From Bradyrhizobium sp. Ce-3 (GTDB taxonomy: Bacteria; Pseudomonadota; Alphaproteobacteria; Rhizobiales; Xanthobacteraceae): DNA of 64,000 nt. The DNA lies in the NCBI RefSeq assembly GCF_022835695.1, contig NZ_BQUV01000010.1, positions 1 through 64,000 on the forward strand. The letters run 5' to 3'. The notes below the pieces were generated by a model, which did not search any database, was not told the DNA's origin, and worked only from the letters and a program-made list of their open reading frames with translations. The position numbers and the translations under genes were made by a program. Shown piece after piece: positions 1-7,401 of the stretch (within the stretch, counting starts at the first letter, position 1; every line of letters starts with the position of its first letter).

Positions 1-54
1 TCACTCCACGGCATGGACGGCCTCCCGAATCGGACCAATCCAGCCAAGTTGATG

Positions 55-94
55 TGTCAGCTATGTCTCCGAACACCCGTCAGTGATCTGTCCG
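55..94. repeat. Possible insertion-sequence end remnant
   Basis: Two imperfect copies of a 17-base unit lie 23 bases apart: TGTCAGCTATGTCTCCG at 55-71 and CGTCAGTGATCTGTCCG at 78-94, 12 of 17 bases identical. From memory this resembles the repeated transposase-binding units at the ends of IS481-type elements, but no transposase gene is visible beside it. Bases 1-54 show no gene I can support. It may be a solo end left by an old insertion or the edge of an element lying left of the window. Confidence 0.25.
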
Positions 95-113
95 GGCTAA
101 ACAGAAGGCGGGT

Positions 114-462
114 GATCCAGTATTCCAGAGGCGGCAATTGGGAGCACGTAGCTACTACGTCTACATCCTTGCGAGCCACATCGGCGGCACGCTCTACATC
201 GGTGTGACAAATGACCTCATTCGTCGTGTGGGCGAGCACAAGCTGAAATTGGTCGAGGGCTTCACCGAGAAGTACGATGTGGTGAAGCTCGTGTATTTCG
301 AGCAATTCGATGATCCCGAGAACGCGATCAAGCGGGAGAAGCGGCTAAAGAAGTGGCCGCGCGCGTGGAAGGTTTCGCTGATCGAGAAGGACAATCCGGA
401 CTGGATCGATCTTTACCCGGAAATTGCCGCAGGTGGCGGATAGGCCTCTGGGATACTGGATC
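114..462 (+). mobile_element. Inverted-repeat-bounded GIY-YIG nuclease element
   Basis: A 19-base sequence at 114-132 (gatccagtattccagaggc) is repeated in inverted orientation at 444-462 with one mismatch. These are the inner arms of the intergenic repeat family found intact at 2022-2128 and 8972-9093, where the arms are separated only by a few tens of bases. Here the space between them (133-443) is filled end to end by one nuclease gene: it starts 6 bases after the left arm and its stop codon touches the right arm. The left arm also supplies AGAGG (127-131), a plausible ribosome site 6 bases before the TTG start. Outside the right arm the usual palindrome follows (to about 487); the outer left arm is degraded. 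That it is or was mobile is an inference. Confidence 0.55.
138..443 (+). CDS. GIY-YIG nuclease family protein (URI/UPF0213 type)
   Basis: 101 residues, the usual size of a stand-alone GIY-YIG domain. The first motif is YVYIL (7-11) and the second YIG (20-22), followed by the conserved NDLIRR (25-30), EH (33-34) and a REKRLKKW helix with Glu67. The closing DNPDWIDLYPEI is typical of this subfamily. Such proteins cut or nick DNA using Tyr, Arg, His and a metal-binding Glu; the biological role of the short forms is mostly unknown. The start is TTG at 138: no other Met occurs in the frame, the GIY motif begins at once, and AGAGG lies 6 bases upstream inside the repeat arm. The gene occupies exactly the interior of a split intergenic repeat, which suggests it travels with that repeat family. 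Family assignment is firm; the role is inference. Confidence 0.88.
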   Translation: MGARSYYVYILASHIGGTLYIGVTNDLIRRVGEHKLKLVEGFTEKYDVVKLVYFEQFDDPENAIKREKRLKKWPRAWKVSLIEKDNPDWIDLYPEIAAGGG

Positions 463-487
463 GCCCGGTCGAGCCGGGCGATGACAC
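444..487. repeat. Family A palindromic repeat, right half
   Basis: Inner arm gcctctgggatactggatc (444-462) followed by the palindrome cgcccggtcgagccgggcg and gatgacac. It is the right half of the same element whose left arm is at 114-132; the nuclease gene separates the halves. Confidence 0.75.
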
Positions 488-520
488 CTTCTTTGGGCTC
501 GAATCTGCTACCAACTACCC

Positions 521-1894
521 ATGACAGCACCTGAAGCGACGTCCGACGCGCCCGCGAAGCCGCAGGAACCGCCTGCCACCTCCTGGCGCGACAGCTTCGC
601 CGTGTACTTGCAGCCGCGGGTGCTGATCGTGCTGCTGCTTGGCTTCTCCTCCGGCCTGCCGCTGGCGCTGTCGGGCTCGACCTTGCAGGTGTGGATGAAG
701 GAGGCCGGGGTCGATCTCGGCACCATCGGGCTGCTGGCGCTGATCGGCACGCCCTATACGTTGAAATTCCTGTGGGCGCCGCTGGTCGACGCGCTGCACG
801 TGCCGCTGTTCACGCAGATGTTCGGGCGGCGCCGCGGCTGGCTGCTGTTCTCGCAGTTGCTGTTGATCGCGGCGATCCTGGTGCTGGCGATGGCCGATCC
901 GGCGCGGTCGCCGTGGTTCGCGGCGTTCGCCGCCTTGCTGGTCGCGGCCGCCTCGTCGACACAGGACATCGTGGTCGACGCCTTCCGCGTCGAAAGCCTG
1001 CCGGAAAGCGAGCAGGCCGCCGGCATGGCGTCGTACGTCGCGGCCTATCGCATCGGCATGCTGGTCTCGACCGCCGGCGCGCTGTTCATCGTCAGCGGCT
1101 TCGAGTCCGCGGGCGTCGAGCGCCCGTCGGCCTGGATGTGGGGCTATGTGGTGATGGCCGCGCTGGTCGTGATCGGGATGGTCACGGCACTTGCTGCAAC
1201 CGAGCCGGTGCAATCGAAAGGCGCCGAGGCGGCCACCCATGCGCAGACCACAGCCGAACGCGTGCTGCACGCGGCGCTCGGTGCGTTCTCCGAGTTCCTC
1301 AGCCGCAAGAACGCCTTCGCGGCGCTCGCCTTCGTGGTGCTGTTCAAGTTCACCGACGCGTTCTCGGGCACCATGACCGCGCCGTTCGTGATCGACATCG
1401 GCTTTTCCAAGGTCGATTACGCGGCGATCGTGAAGGGCGTCGGCCTTGCCGCGACCCTGATCGGCGGCTTTGCCGGCGGCTTCGTGGCGCGGCGCTATTC
1501 GCTCGCGGCGAGCCTGTGGATCGGCGGCGTGCTGCAGGCGGTCGCCAACCTCTCATTCTCCTGGCTCGCGCATGTCGGCGTCGATCAATGGGCGCTGGCG
1601 CTGGCGATCACCGCGGAGAATTTCACCAGCGCGATCGGCACCGTGATCTTCGTCGCCTACCTGTCGGCGCTGTGCCGCAACCCGCTGCACACCGCGACCC
1701 AGTATGCGCTGCTGACGGCGCTGGCGGCGGTCGGCCGCACCTATCTGTCGTCGGGCGCGGGCTATGTAGCCAAGGCGGTCGGCTGGCAAATGTTCTTCGT
1801 GATCTGCGTGCTGGTCGCGATCCCGAGCCTGATCCTGCTGGCATGGCTGCAGCGACGCGGGCATTTTGACGAGCTGGGGCCGGTGAGGGTTTAG
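521..1894 (+). CDS. ampG: AmpG-family muropeptide permease (MFS)
   Basis: 457 residues, an inner-membrane MFS protein with about twelve to fourteen hydrophobic segments. The N-terminal block LLLGFSSGLPLALSGSTL, then TIGLLALIGTPYTLKFLW, FGRRRGWL and STQDIVVDAFR matches the AmpG signature regions. AmpG imports anhydromuropeptides from cell-wall turnover into the cytoplasm for recycling and, in many Gram-negatives, for beta-lactamase induction; no ampR or beta-lactamase gene is visible nearby. The start ATG at 521 follows about 30 bases after a family A repeat. The gene appears monocistronic, with repeats on both sides. The closest alternative is another PAT/AmpG-type importer such as an acetyl-CoA transporter, but the motif order favours AmpG. 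Confidence 0.85.
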   Translation: MTAPEATSDAPAKPQEPPATSWRDSFAVYLQPRVLIVLLLGFSSGLPLALSGSTLQVWMKEAGVDLGTIGLLALIGTPYTLKFLWAPLVDALHVPLFTQMFGRRRGWLLFSQLLLIAAILVLAMADPARSPWFAAFAALLVAAASSTQDIVVDAFRVESLPESEQAAGMASYVAAYRIGMLVSTAGALFIVSGFESAGVERPSAWMWGYVVMAALVVIGMVTALAATEPVQSKGAEAATHAQTTAERVLHAALGAFSEFLSRKNAFAALAFVVLFKFTDAFSGTMTAPFVIDIGFSKVDYAAIVKGVGLAATLIGGFAGGFVARRYSLAASLWIGGVLQAVANLSFSWLAHVGVDQWALALAITAENFTSAIGTVIFVAYLSALCRNPLHTATQYALLTALAAVGRTYLSSGAGYVAKAVGWQMFFVICVLVAIPSLILLAWLQRRGHFDELGPVRV

Positions 1895-1932
1895 TCCAGC
1901 CGCTCGCTCCCCTGTCATCACCCGCGAAGGAC

Positions 1933-2018
1933 GTAGCCCGGATGGAGCGCAGCGCAATCCGGGAAATCTCTCGACCCGCACGACCGTCCCGGATTTCGCT
2001 TCGCTCCATCCGGGCTAC
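1933..2018. repeat. Family B palindromic repeat
   Basis: Arms gtagcccggatggagcg and cgctccatccgggctac form a long inverted repeat with aatccggg/cccggatt inner arms. Other copies are at 28068, 40059 and 54286. It lies between convergent genes and may act as a bidirectional transcription stop, which is inference. Confidence 0.8.
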
Positions 2019-2021
2019 AAG

Positions 2022-2128
2022 CTGTCGTCCCCCGGCTCGACCGGGTGATCCAGTATTCCAGAGGCGTTCGTGATCCAATGGAGAAGCCGCGGCGTACTGG
2101 ATCGCCCGGTCGAGCCGGGCGATGACAG
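2022..2128. repeat. Family A palindromic repeat, intact copy
   Basis: Outer palindromes at both ends, with inner arms gatccagtattccagaggc (left) and cgtactggatc (right), separated by about 30 bases. This is the undisturbed form of the element split at 114-462. It ends 19 bases from the stop of the convergent gene 2148-2591. Confidence 0.8.
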
Positions 2129-2147
2129 CGAAATTTGCGGCACAAAC

Positions 2148-2591
2148 CTACTTCGCCACCACGCTCCACTTGGTGACGATGGCTTCGCTCATCTCGCCGG
2201 CGTCCTTGGCGCAGGCGATCTCGTCGACCTTCACCGAGATGGCCTTGCCGGAGAGGCTCTTGAGCTGCGCGGCCTGGGCGTCGTTGGTCGGAACCAGCTG
2301 AAAGGTTTCCGGCCCGGTTTCCAGGTTGCAGAGACCGTTCGGCGGCGGCAGGCGGCGCGGCTCGCTGGTGATCTGGTAGGTCGCGACGCGCTTGCCGCGA
2401 TTCTTGGTGTCGCGCACCTTCATGACGCCGAGCTCGCCCGACAGCACGTCGCCGGCGTGGATCATCTTGCCGGGCTTCTGCGGCGCATCGCTCTGCTGCG
2501 CGATCGCGCAGGGCGCGGCGAGGGTTGCCGCGAGACACGCAGAGCTCAAGAACGCAAAGCCCCAGCGTACGCCGAATCGGTGTGTCGTCAT
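2148..2591 (-). CDS. Secreted hypothetical protein
   Basis: 147 residues with a clear signal peptide: a charged start, a hydrophobic stretch (about 11-28) and a cleavage-like AIAQQ near 30-34. The mature part has no motif I recognise; it carries two cysteines (in GLCNLE and EIACAKD) that could form a disulfide. A beta-rich periplasmic fold is plausible from the alternating hydrophobic pattern (VATYQITSE, TFQLVP, AISVKVDEI). It stands alone on the minus strand downstream of recR, separated from it by about 145 bases holding a strong inverted repeat. No function is proposed. Confidence 0.7.
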   Translation of the reverse strand: MTTHRFGVRWGFAFLSSACLAATLAAPCAIAQQSDAPQKPGKMIHAGDVLSGELGVMKVRDTKNRGKRVATYQITSEPRRLPPPNGLCNLETGPETFQLVPTNDAQAAQLKSLSGKAISVKVDEIACAKDAGEMSEAIVTKWSVVAK

Positions 2592-2623
2592 TTGCAGTGG
2601 TTCCGTCTTTGATTCGTCAGAGC

Positions 2624-2653
2624 GTGGATGACCGTCCCCGAATCGTCATCCAC
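2624..2653. promoter_or_regulatory. Perfect 9-base inverted repeat upstream of the secreted protein gene
   Basis: GTGGATGAC (2624-2632) and GTCATCCAC (2645-2653) are exact reverse complements around a 12-base spacer. It lies 32 bases upstream of the minus-strand gene starting at 2591 and 84 bases after the recR stop. There is no T-run on the minus-strand exit side, so an operator or leader hairpin is more likely than an intrinsic terminator of the recR operon. Confidence 0.4.
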
Positions 2654-2737
2654 CCTATCATTTTGTTTCAGTGCGATCTTTTCGACTTGTGACGGATCGC
2701 CTGGCGGACACCGCGGCGTCCGGCTTTCGAGCGCGGG

Positions 2738-3343
2738 CTAGAACAGCGTCCGCTGCCGCATGGCAGCCGATAGCGTACCTTCGTCGAGATAATCAAGCTC
2801 GCCGCCAACAGGCACGCCATGCGCCAGCCGCGTCACCCGCACATTGGCGTCCGACAACAGGTCGGTGATGTAATGCGCGGTGGTCTGGCCGTCGACGGTC
2901 GCATTCAGCGCCAAAATGATCTCGCTGACCTCCGCCGCATGCGCACGCGCCACCAGCTGATCGATGGTGAGATCCTGCGGGCCGACGCCGTCGAGCGGCG
3001 ACAGCGTCGCGCCGAGCACGTGATAGCGGCCATTGGTCGCATTGGCGCGCTCCAATGCCCAGAGATCGGCGACATCGGCGACCACGACGATGATCGAGGG
3101 ATCGCGGCGCGGATCGGTGCACACCGTGCAGGGGTTTTGCGTATCGATGTTTCCGCAGGTCTTGCAGACCTGGATCTTCTCGATCGCCACCTGCAGCGCC
3201 GCGGTCAGCGGCGTCATCAGCGCTTCGCGCTTCTTGATCAGATGCAGCGCCGCGCGCCGCGCCGAACGCGGCCCGAGCCCGGGCAGCCGCGCCAGCAGCT
3301 GGATCAGACGTTCAATCTCGGGGCCGGCAACTCCAGCAGCCAT
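2738..3343 (-). CDS. recR: Recombination mediator protein RecR
   Basis: 201 residues, the normal RecR length. It has a helix-hairpin-helix region ([18 protein letters not shown], about 19-36), a four-cysteine zinc site (C60, C63, C72, C75) and a Toprim domain (from about 84). RecR with RecF/RecO loads RecA on gapped DNA. The Toprim glutamate usually seen in VVE appears here as Ala ([13 protein letters not shown], residue about 89); RecR is not a nuclease, so loss is tolerable. The gene directly follows ybaB without a gap (3343/3344), as part of the dnaX-ybaB-recR operon found across bacteria. Confidence 0.96.
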   Translation of the reverse strand: MAAGVAGPEIERLIQLLARLPGLGPRSARRAALHLIKKREALMTPLTAALQVAIEKIQVCKTCGNIDTQNPCTVCTDPRRDPSIIVVVADVADLWALERANATNGRYHVLGATLSPLDGVGPQDLTIDQLVARAHAAEVSEIILALNATVDGQTTAHYITDLLSDANVRVTRLAHGVPVGGELDYLDEGTLSAAMRQRTLF

Positions 3344-3664
3344 TTAAGTCGGACCAAATCCCGGCGGCAGGCCGAGCCCGCCGGTCAGCGCCATCATCTT
3401 TTCCTGCATCGCCGCCTCGGCCTTGCGGCGGGCATCGCCATGCGCGGTGACCAGGAGATCCTCGAGCACCTCGCGCTCCTCCGGCTTCATCAGCGACGGA
3501 TCGATCTTGACGCCCTTCACTTCCATCTTGGCGGTCATGCGCACCGCGACCAGGCCGCCGCCGGAAATGCCCTCGACCTCGACATTGCCGAGCTGCTCCT
3601 GCATCTCCTGCATCTTGGATTGCAGCTGCGCTGCCTGCTTCATCATGCCGAGAAAATCAGCCAT
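3344..3664 (-). CDS. ybaB: YbaB/EbfC family nucleoid-associated protein
   Basis: 106 residues. The N-terminal helix [19 protein letters not shown] and the following [20 protein letters not shown] are the family hallmarks; the central region [19 protein letters not shown] is conserved, and the Met/Gly/Pro-rich tail is typical. It forms a dimer that binds DNA as a minor nucleoid protein. The position between dnaX (21-base gap) and recR (no gap) is the classical arrangement and supports both the assignment and cotranscription. Confidence 0.95.
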   Translation of the reverse strand: MADFLGMMKQAAQLQSKMQEMQEQLGNVEVEGISGGGLVAVRMTAKMEVKGVKIDPSLMKPEEREVLEDLLVTAHGDARRKAEAAMQEKMMALTGGLGLPPGFGPT

Positions 3665-3685
3665 GCCTGCGTTCCTATGATCAGA

Positions 3686-5539
3686 TCAATCGTCGTCGCT
3701 GTCGGAAGTTTCAATCGGGTCTTCGCCTGAAGCATCCGCCACCGGAACCTCGGCGGCAAGGCGGCGCACCTCGACCACCTTGGTGCCGGGGAAGCGCGCC
3801 AGCACCTCCTGCACGCGCGGATCGGCTTCGGCGGCGCGCTGGTGCTCGCCGCGCGCCAATTCGTTCTGCGAGCGCACCGTGGGCTGGCCGGCCTCGTTGG
3901 AGATGATCACGGTCCAGCGCCGGCCGGTCCACAGTTCGAGCTTGCGCGGCAGATCGGTGATGAGCGCGCGCTGCGCCTTCGGCTCCAGCGCGATCTCGAG
4001 CTGGCCATCCTCGATGCGCACCAGCCGCACATCGGCCTCCAGCGCGCTCTTGGTCATGATGTCGCGCTTCTCGCCGGCAAGCGCGATCAGCTGCGGAAAG
4101 CTCGATATCCGCAACGTCGGCGCGGCATTGGCGGCGGGCGCGGCCATCTGCGGACGCGCGGCAAGATCGGCGCGCGGCGCAGCCTGCGGCGCCCGCACCG
4201 GCACTGAGGGCATCGCGGACATGGCCGACGTCGGTGCGCCGCGCGGCGGCTGCGATGCGGCAGAGACTGAGATCGCGGGCGCCGTGCCGCCGCCATTCTG
4301 CTCGATCATCCGGATCACCTCGTCCGGCGTCGGCAGGTCGGCGACATAGGCGATCCGCACCAGCACCATCTCGGCGGCAGCGGCCGGGCGGGTCGCGGTC
4401 TGCACCTCGGCGATGCCCTTGAGCAGCATCTGCCACATCCGCGACAGCACCCGCGTCGACAGTTTTGCGGCGAATTCGCGCGCGCGGAGGCGCTCGGTCT
4501 CGCCGAACGCGACATTGTCGGCGGTGCCCGGAACGAACTTGACGCGGGTGACGAAATTGACGAATTCGGCAAGGTCCGACAGCACCACCACCGGATCGGC
4601 GCCGACATCGTACTGCGCGCGGAACTCGGCGAAGGCTGCCGCGATATCGCCGCGCGCCAGCTGTTCAAACAGATCGATGACGCGGGTGCGATCGGCGAGG
4701 CCGAGCATCTGCCTGACCGCGTCGGCCTTCACCTTGCCGGCGGCATGCGCGATCGCCTGGTCGAACAGCGACAGCGAATCGCGCACCGATCCCTCGGCGG
4801 CGCGTGCGATGATGCCGAGCGCCTCGGGCTCGACCTCGACGCCCTCCTTGGCCGCGATGTTGCCGAGGTGCTTCATCAGCACGTCGGCCTCGACACGGCG
4901 CAGATCGAAGCGCTGGCAGCGCGACAGCACCGTGATCGGCACCTTGCGGATTTCGGTCGTGGCGAACACGAACTTGGCGTGCTCCGGCGGCTCCTCCAGC
5001 GTCTTCAGGAAGGCGTTGAAGGCCGCCGTCGACAGCATGTGGACTTCGTCGATGATGTAGACCTTGTAGCGCGCGCTCGCCGGTGCATAGCGCACGCTGT
5101 CATTGATCTGGCGGACATCGTCGACGCCGGTGTGCGAGGCGGCGTCCATCTCCAGCACGTCCATGTGCCGGCTTTCCATGATCGCCTGGCAGTGCACGCC
5201 GAGGTCGGGCATGTGGATGGTCGGCCCCTGCACCGAACCATCAGGCTTTTCGTAGTTCAGCGCACGTGCGAGGATGCGCGCGGTGGTGGTCTTGCCGACC
5301 CCACGGACGCCGGTCAGGATCCAGGCCTGCGGAATCCGCCCGGTCTCGAACGCGTTCGAGACGGTGCGGACCATGGCCTCCTGGCCGATCAGATCCTCGA
5401 AGCTGGAGGGGCGGTATTTGCGGGCGAGAACGCGGTACGGCTTGGCCGCTTCAGGCCCGCCGCCCAGATCAAAGCCGCCGTCAAGGCTTGCTTTGCCTGC
5501 GCCGTCGGACGGTTGGGAGGGGTCGCCAGCGTCATTCAT
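3686..5539 (-). CDS. dnaX: DNA polymerase III subunit gamma/tau
   Basis: 617 residues. The AAA+ clamp-loader ATPase has Walker A GVRGVGKT (about 77-84), Walker B DEVHML and the SRC motif (LSRCQRF) with its arginine finger. Then come the collar domain (to about 370), a Pro/Ala/Met-rich linker (about 410-470), and a C-terminal tau-like domain (LRISSFPQLIALAGEKRD onward). It loads the beta clamp at replication forks. Only one cysteine is kept in the zinc-module region (DLGVHCQAI), as I recall for relatives in this group. The acidic tail ends ETSDSDDD. The start ATG at 5539 gives a low-complexity head of about 30 residues. No slippery frameshift heptamer was recognised by eye. Confidence 0.96.
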   Translation of the reverse strand: MNDAGDPSQPSDGAGKASLDGGFDLGGGPEAAKPYRVLARKYRPSSFEDLIGQEAMVRTVSNAFETGRIPQAWILTGVRGVGKTTTARILARALNYEKPDGSVQGPTIHMPDLGVHCQAIMESRHMDVLEMDAASHTGVDDVRQINDSVRYAPASARYKVYIIDEVHMLSTAAFNAFLKTLEEPPEHAKFVFATTEIRKVPITVLSRCQRFDLRRVEADVLMKHLGNIAAKEGVEVEPEALGIIARAAEGSVRDSLSLFDQAIAHAAGKVKADAVRQMLGLADRTRVIDLFEQLARGDIAAAFAEFRAQYDVGADPVVVLSDLAEFVNFVTRVKFVPGTADNVAFGETERLRAREFAAKLSTRVLSRMWQMLLKGIAEVQTATRPAAAAEMVLVRIAYVADLPTPDEVIRMIEQNGGGTAPAISVSAASQPPRGAPTSAMSAMPSVPVRAPQAAPRADLAARPQMAAPAANAAPTLRISSFPQLIALAGEKRDIMTKSALEADVRLVRIEDGQLEIALEPKAQRALITDLPRKLELWTGRRWTVIISNEAGQPTVRSQNELARGEHQRAAEADPRVQEVLARFPGTKVVEVRRLAAEVPVADASGEDPIETSDSDDD

Positions 5540-5640
5540 GCATCGATCCGCAACTAGGGAATTGTCTCTTCGGCCGGCGTGCGGATAGGAGCCGAAATCG
5601 AGCGCCGGGCGCGGAGACCGCCATTCCAGCGCGATTCGCT

Positions 5641-5652
5641 CGGAAAAACAGG
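5641..5652 (-). terminator. T-run after the SRP RNA
   Basis: On the minus strand the SRP RNA closing helix (GTCTCC) is followed by TACCTGTTTTTCC, a short T-run suited to intrinsic termination of the small RNA before dnaX. Confidence 0.5.
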
Positions 5653-5750
5653 TAGGAGACTGACGAGCGACCCGATCCGGACCTCGTTAGGGCTGCTTCC
5701 TTCCGGACCTGACCCGGTTGGCGAGTGGCTCGTCCACCGCCAATCTCCCG
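5653..5750 (-). ncRNA. ffs: Signal recognition particle RNA (4.5S, small type)
   Basis: The minus strand carries the universally conserved apical loop GGTCAGGTCCGGAAGGAAG followed by CAGCC. Flanking segments pair in the expected way: GGACGAGC near the 5' end with GCTCGTC near the 3' end, and GGGAGA with TCTCC as the closing helix. About 98 bases, the normal size for the short bacterial form. With Ffh it targets nascent membrane proteins to the SecYEG translocon. The position just upstream of dnaX on the same strand is common in alphaproteobacteria. End coordinates are judged from the closing helix and may be off by a few bases. Confidence 0.93.
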
Positions 5751-5835
5751 GTCCCTATTTGGGGCCAAAACCGCCGGAAAGCAAGCCGCCTGACCCGGCT
5801 TTGTAAGGCTGGCTTTGTGGGACTTGTCTGGGAAC

Positions 5836-6279
5836 ATGGAAAGGCATTATTTGCCCCTCATGCCCGCCTCCAATTGGTCGCTGCATTCGCAGCTCAAGAA
5901 AGACACCATCGACATCGGCGACCTGCCGCTGTGCAAGGTGCTCGTCATCAAGGACGCGCATTATCCCTGGCTGCTGCTGGTGCCGCGGCGCGACGGCGCG
6001 GTCGAGATCATCGATCTCGACGAGGTCGAGCAGGCGCAGCTGATGACCGAGATCACCCGCGTCTCGCGGGCCCTCAAAGAGGTCACCAAATGCGACAAGC
6101 TGAATGTCGCAGCGCTCGGCAACCTCGTCCCGCAGCTTCACGTCCATCTCATCGCGCGCCGCACCAGCGACGCTGCATGGCCGCGTCCCGTTTGGGGCGT
6201 GATGCCGCCGCTGGCGCATGACGCCGAGGAAGTGCAGAATTTCATCAACGCGCTTCGCCGCAAGATCTGGTTGGGTTGA
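5836..6279 (+). CDS. HIT family protein
   Basis: About 147 residues. The nucleotide-binding histidine-triad region reads NLVPQLHVHLIAR: the first histidine of the usual HxHxH is Gln, as in a subgroup of alphaproteobacterial HIT proteins. The earlier HYPWLLLVPRR block is also typical. HIT proteins are nucleotide hydrolases or transferases acting on dinucleotide polyphosphates or nucleotide adducts; the substrate cannot be read here. The start could be ATG 5836 (GGGA five bases upstream) or ATG 5860 (MPASNWSLHSQ). It is followed after 7 bases by nudC, so the two nucleotide-cleaning enzymes probably share a transcript. Confidence 0.88.
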   Translation: MERHYLPLMPASNWSLHSQLKKDTIDIGDLPLCKVLVIKDAHYPWLLLVPRRDGAVEIIDLDEVEQAQLMTEITRVSRALKEVTKCDKLNVAALGNLVPQLHVHLIARRTSDAAWPRPVWGVMPPLAHDAEEVQNFINALRRKIWLG

Positions 6280-6286
6280 AAATTCA

Positions 6287-7237
6287 ATGTCCACGTCCGA
6301 TTCATTTCCGCTCGGCCAGCCGGCCTTCGTCACCCATGTGCTGGACCGCGCCGCGCATCTGCGCAGCAATGACGAGAAACTGTTCGCGCTGGAGGGCCAC
6401 CGCGAGGCGAGAGCCTATGTGATCTATCGCGACTCGCTGGTCGTGAAGCAGGACGAAGGCGGGGCGCGTGCCCTGCTCTCGCTGGAGGAGGCCCGCAGCT
6501 ACGGCGCCAATCCCGGCACGATCTTCCTGGGGCTGCGCGATGCCGCGCCGATCTTCGGCATGGGGATCGCGCCGCAGGCGGCCGAGAAGCTGGTCGGGCG
6601 CGCCGACGTCGCGATCACCGAATTGCGCGGCATGGCGATGCAGGGCGTGGTGCCGCCCGAGCAGCTGTCGGCGATCGCGATGGCGAAATCGATGGTGACC
6701 TGGCATCAGCGCCACGGCTTCTGCCCGAACTGCGGCACCCGCACCGCGATGCGGGAGGGCGGCTGGAAGCGCGAATGCCCGAGCTGCAAGGCCGAGCACT
6801 TTCCGCGCACCGATCCGGTGGTCATCATGCTGGTGACGTCGGGCGACAAGGTGCTGCTGGGACGGCAGAAGCAGTTCATGCCCGGGATGTATTCCTGCCT
6901 CGCCGGCTTCGTCGAGGCCGCCGAGACCATCGAGGACGCGGTGCGGCGCGAGATCTTCGAGGAAAGCGGCATCCGCTGCACCGACGTCAATTACTACATG
7001 ACGCAGCCCTGGCCCTACCCGTCATCGCTGATGATCGGCTGCACCGCGCGCGCGACCAACGAGGACATCGTGGTCGACCGCTCCGAGCTCGAGGATGCAC
7101 GCTGGTTCGACCACGCCGAGGCGACGCTGATGCTCAAGCGCCAGCATCCCGACGGCCTGGCCGGTCCGCATCCGTTCGCGATTGCCCATCATTTGCTCGG
7201 CCGCTGGGTGCACCACCGGAATCCGCTCGACCAATAG
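6287..7237 (+). CDS. nudC: NAD(+) diphosphatase / NAD-cap decapping hydrolase NudC
   Basis: 316 residues from ATG 6287. A zinc ribbon with CPNCG and, 16 residues later, CPSC is followed by the Nudix box GFVEAAETIEDAVRREIFEE and the NudC-specific QPWPYPSSLM just after it. NudC splits NADH/NAD into NMN(H) and AMP and removes NAD caps from RNA 5' ends. The N-terminal NUDIX-like domain (about 1-130) is present, so the protein is full length. Only 7 bases separate it from the HIT gene upstream, indicating an operon. A family F repeat follows. Confidence 0.93.
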   Translation: MSTSDSFPLGQPAFVTHVLDRAAHLRSNDEKLFALEGHREARAYVIYRDSLVVKQDEGGARALLSLEEARSYGANPGTIFLGLRDAAPIFGMGIAPQAAEKLVGRADVAITELRGMAMQGVVPPEQLSAIAMAKSMVTWHQRHGFCPNCGTRTAMREGGWKRECPSCKAEHFPRTDPVVIMLVTSGDKVLLGRQKQFMPGMYSCLAGFVEAAETIEDAVRREIFEESGIRCTDVNYYMTQPWPYPSSLMIGCTARATNEDIVVDRSELEDARWFDHAEATLMLKRQHPDGLAGPHPFAIAHHLLGRWVHHRNPLDQ

Positions 7238-7292
7238 CGGGAACCGGACATCGTTCTGCCGATTAGATCTGCGTACTGCCTGGCAGTAGACG

Positions 7293-7337
7293 GCATGATC
7301 CGGAAAAGTGCGAAGCGGTTTTCCGAAAAGATCATGC
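7293..7337. repeat. Family F palindromic repeat
   Basis: GCATGATCCGGAAAAGTG ... CAGATCATGC-like element; here the ends are gcatgatccggaaaa and ttttccgaaaagatcatgc. Other copies are at 34507 and 48566. It is followed by an additional aagcgcgatgaggatcatcgcgc palindrome, which contains a misleading ATG at 7360. Confidence 0.75.
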
Positions 7338-7401
7338 CCAAACAATGAGCTAAAGCGCGATGAGGATCATCGCGCGTGGAACCATTGCGACGGATCCCTG
7401 C

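Noticed and set aside
7360-7401. ATG at 7360 as start of the sugar kinase
   Set aside because: It lies in the palindromic extension of a family F repeat; the kinase domain begins after ATG 7402.
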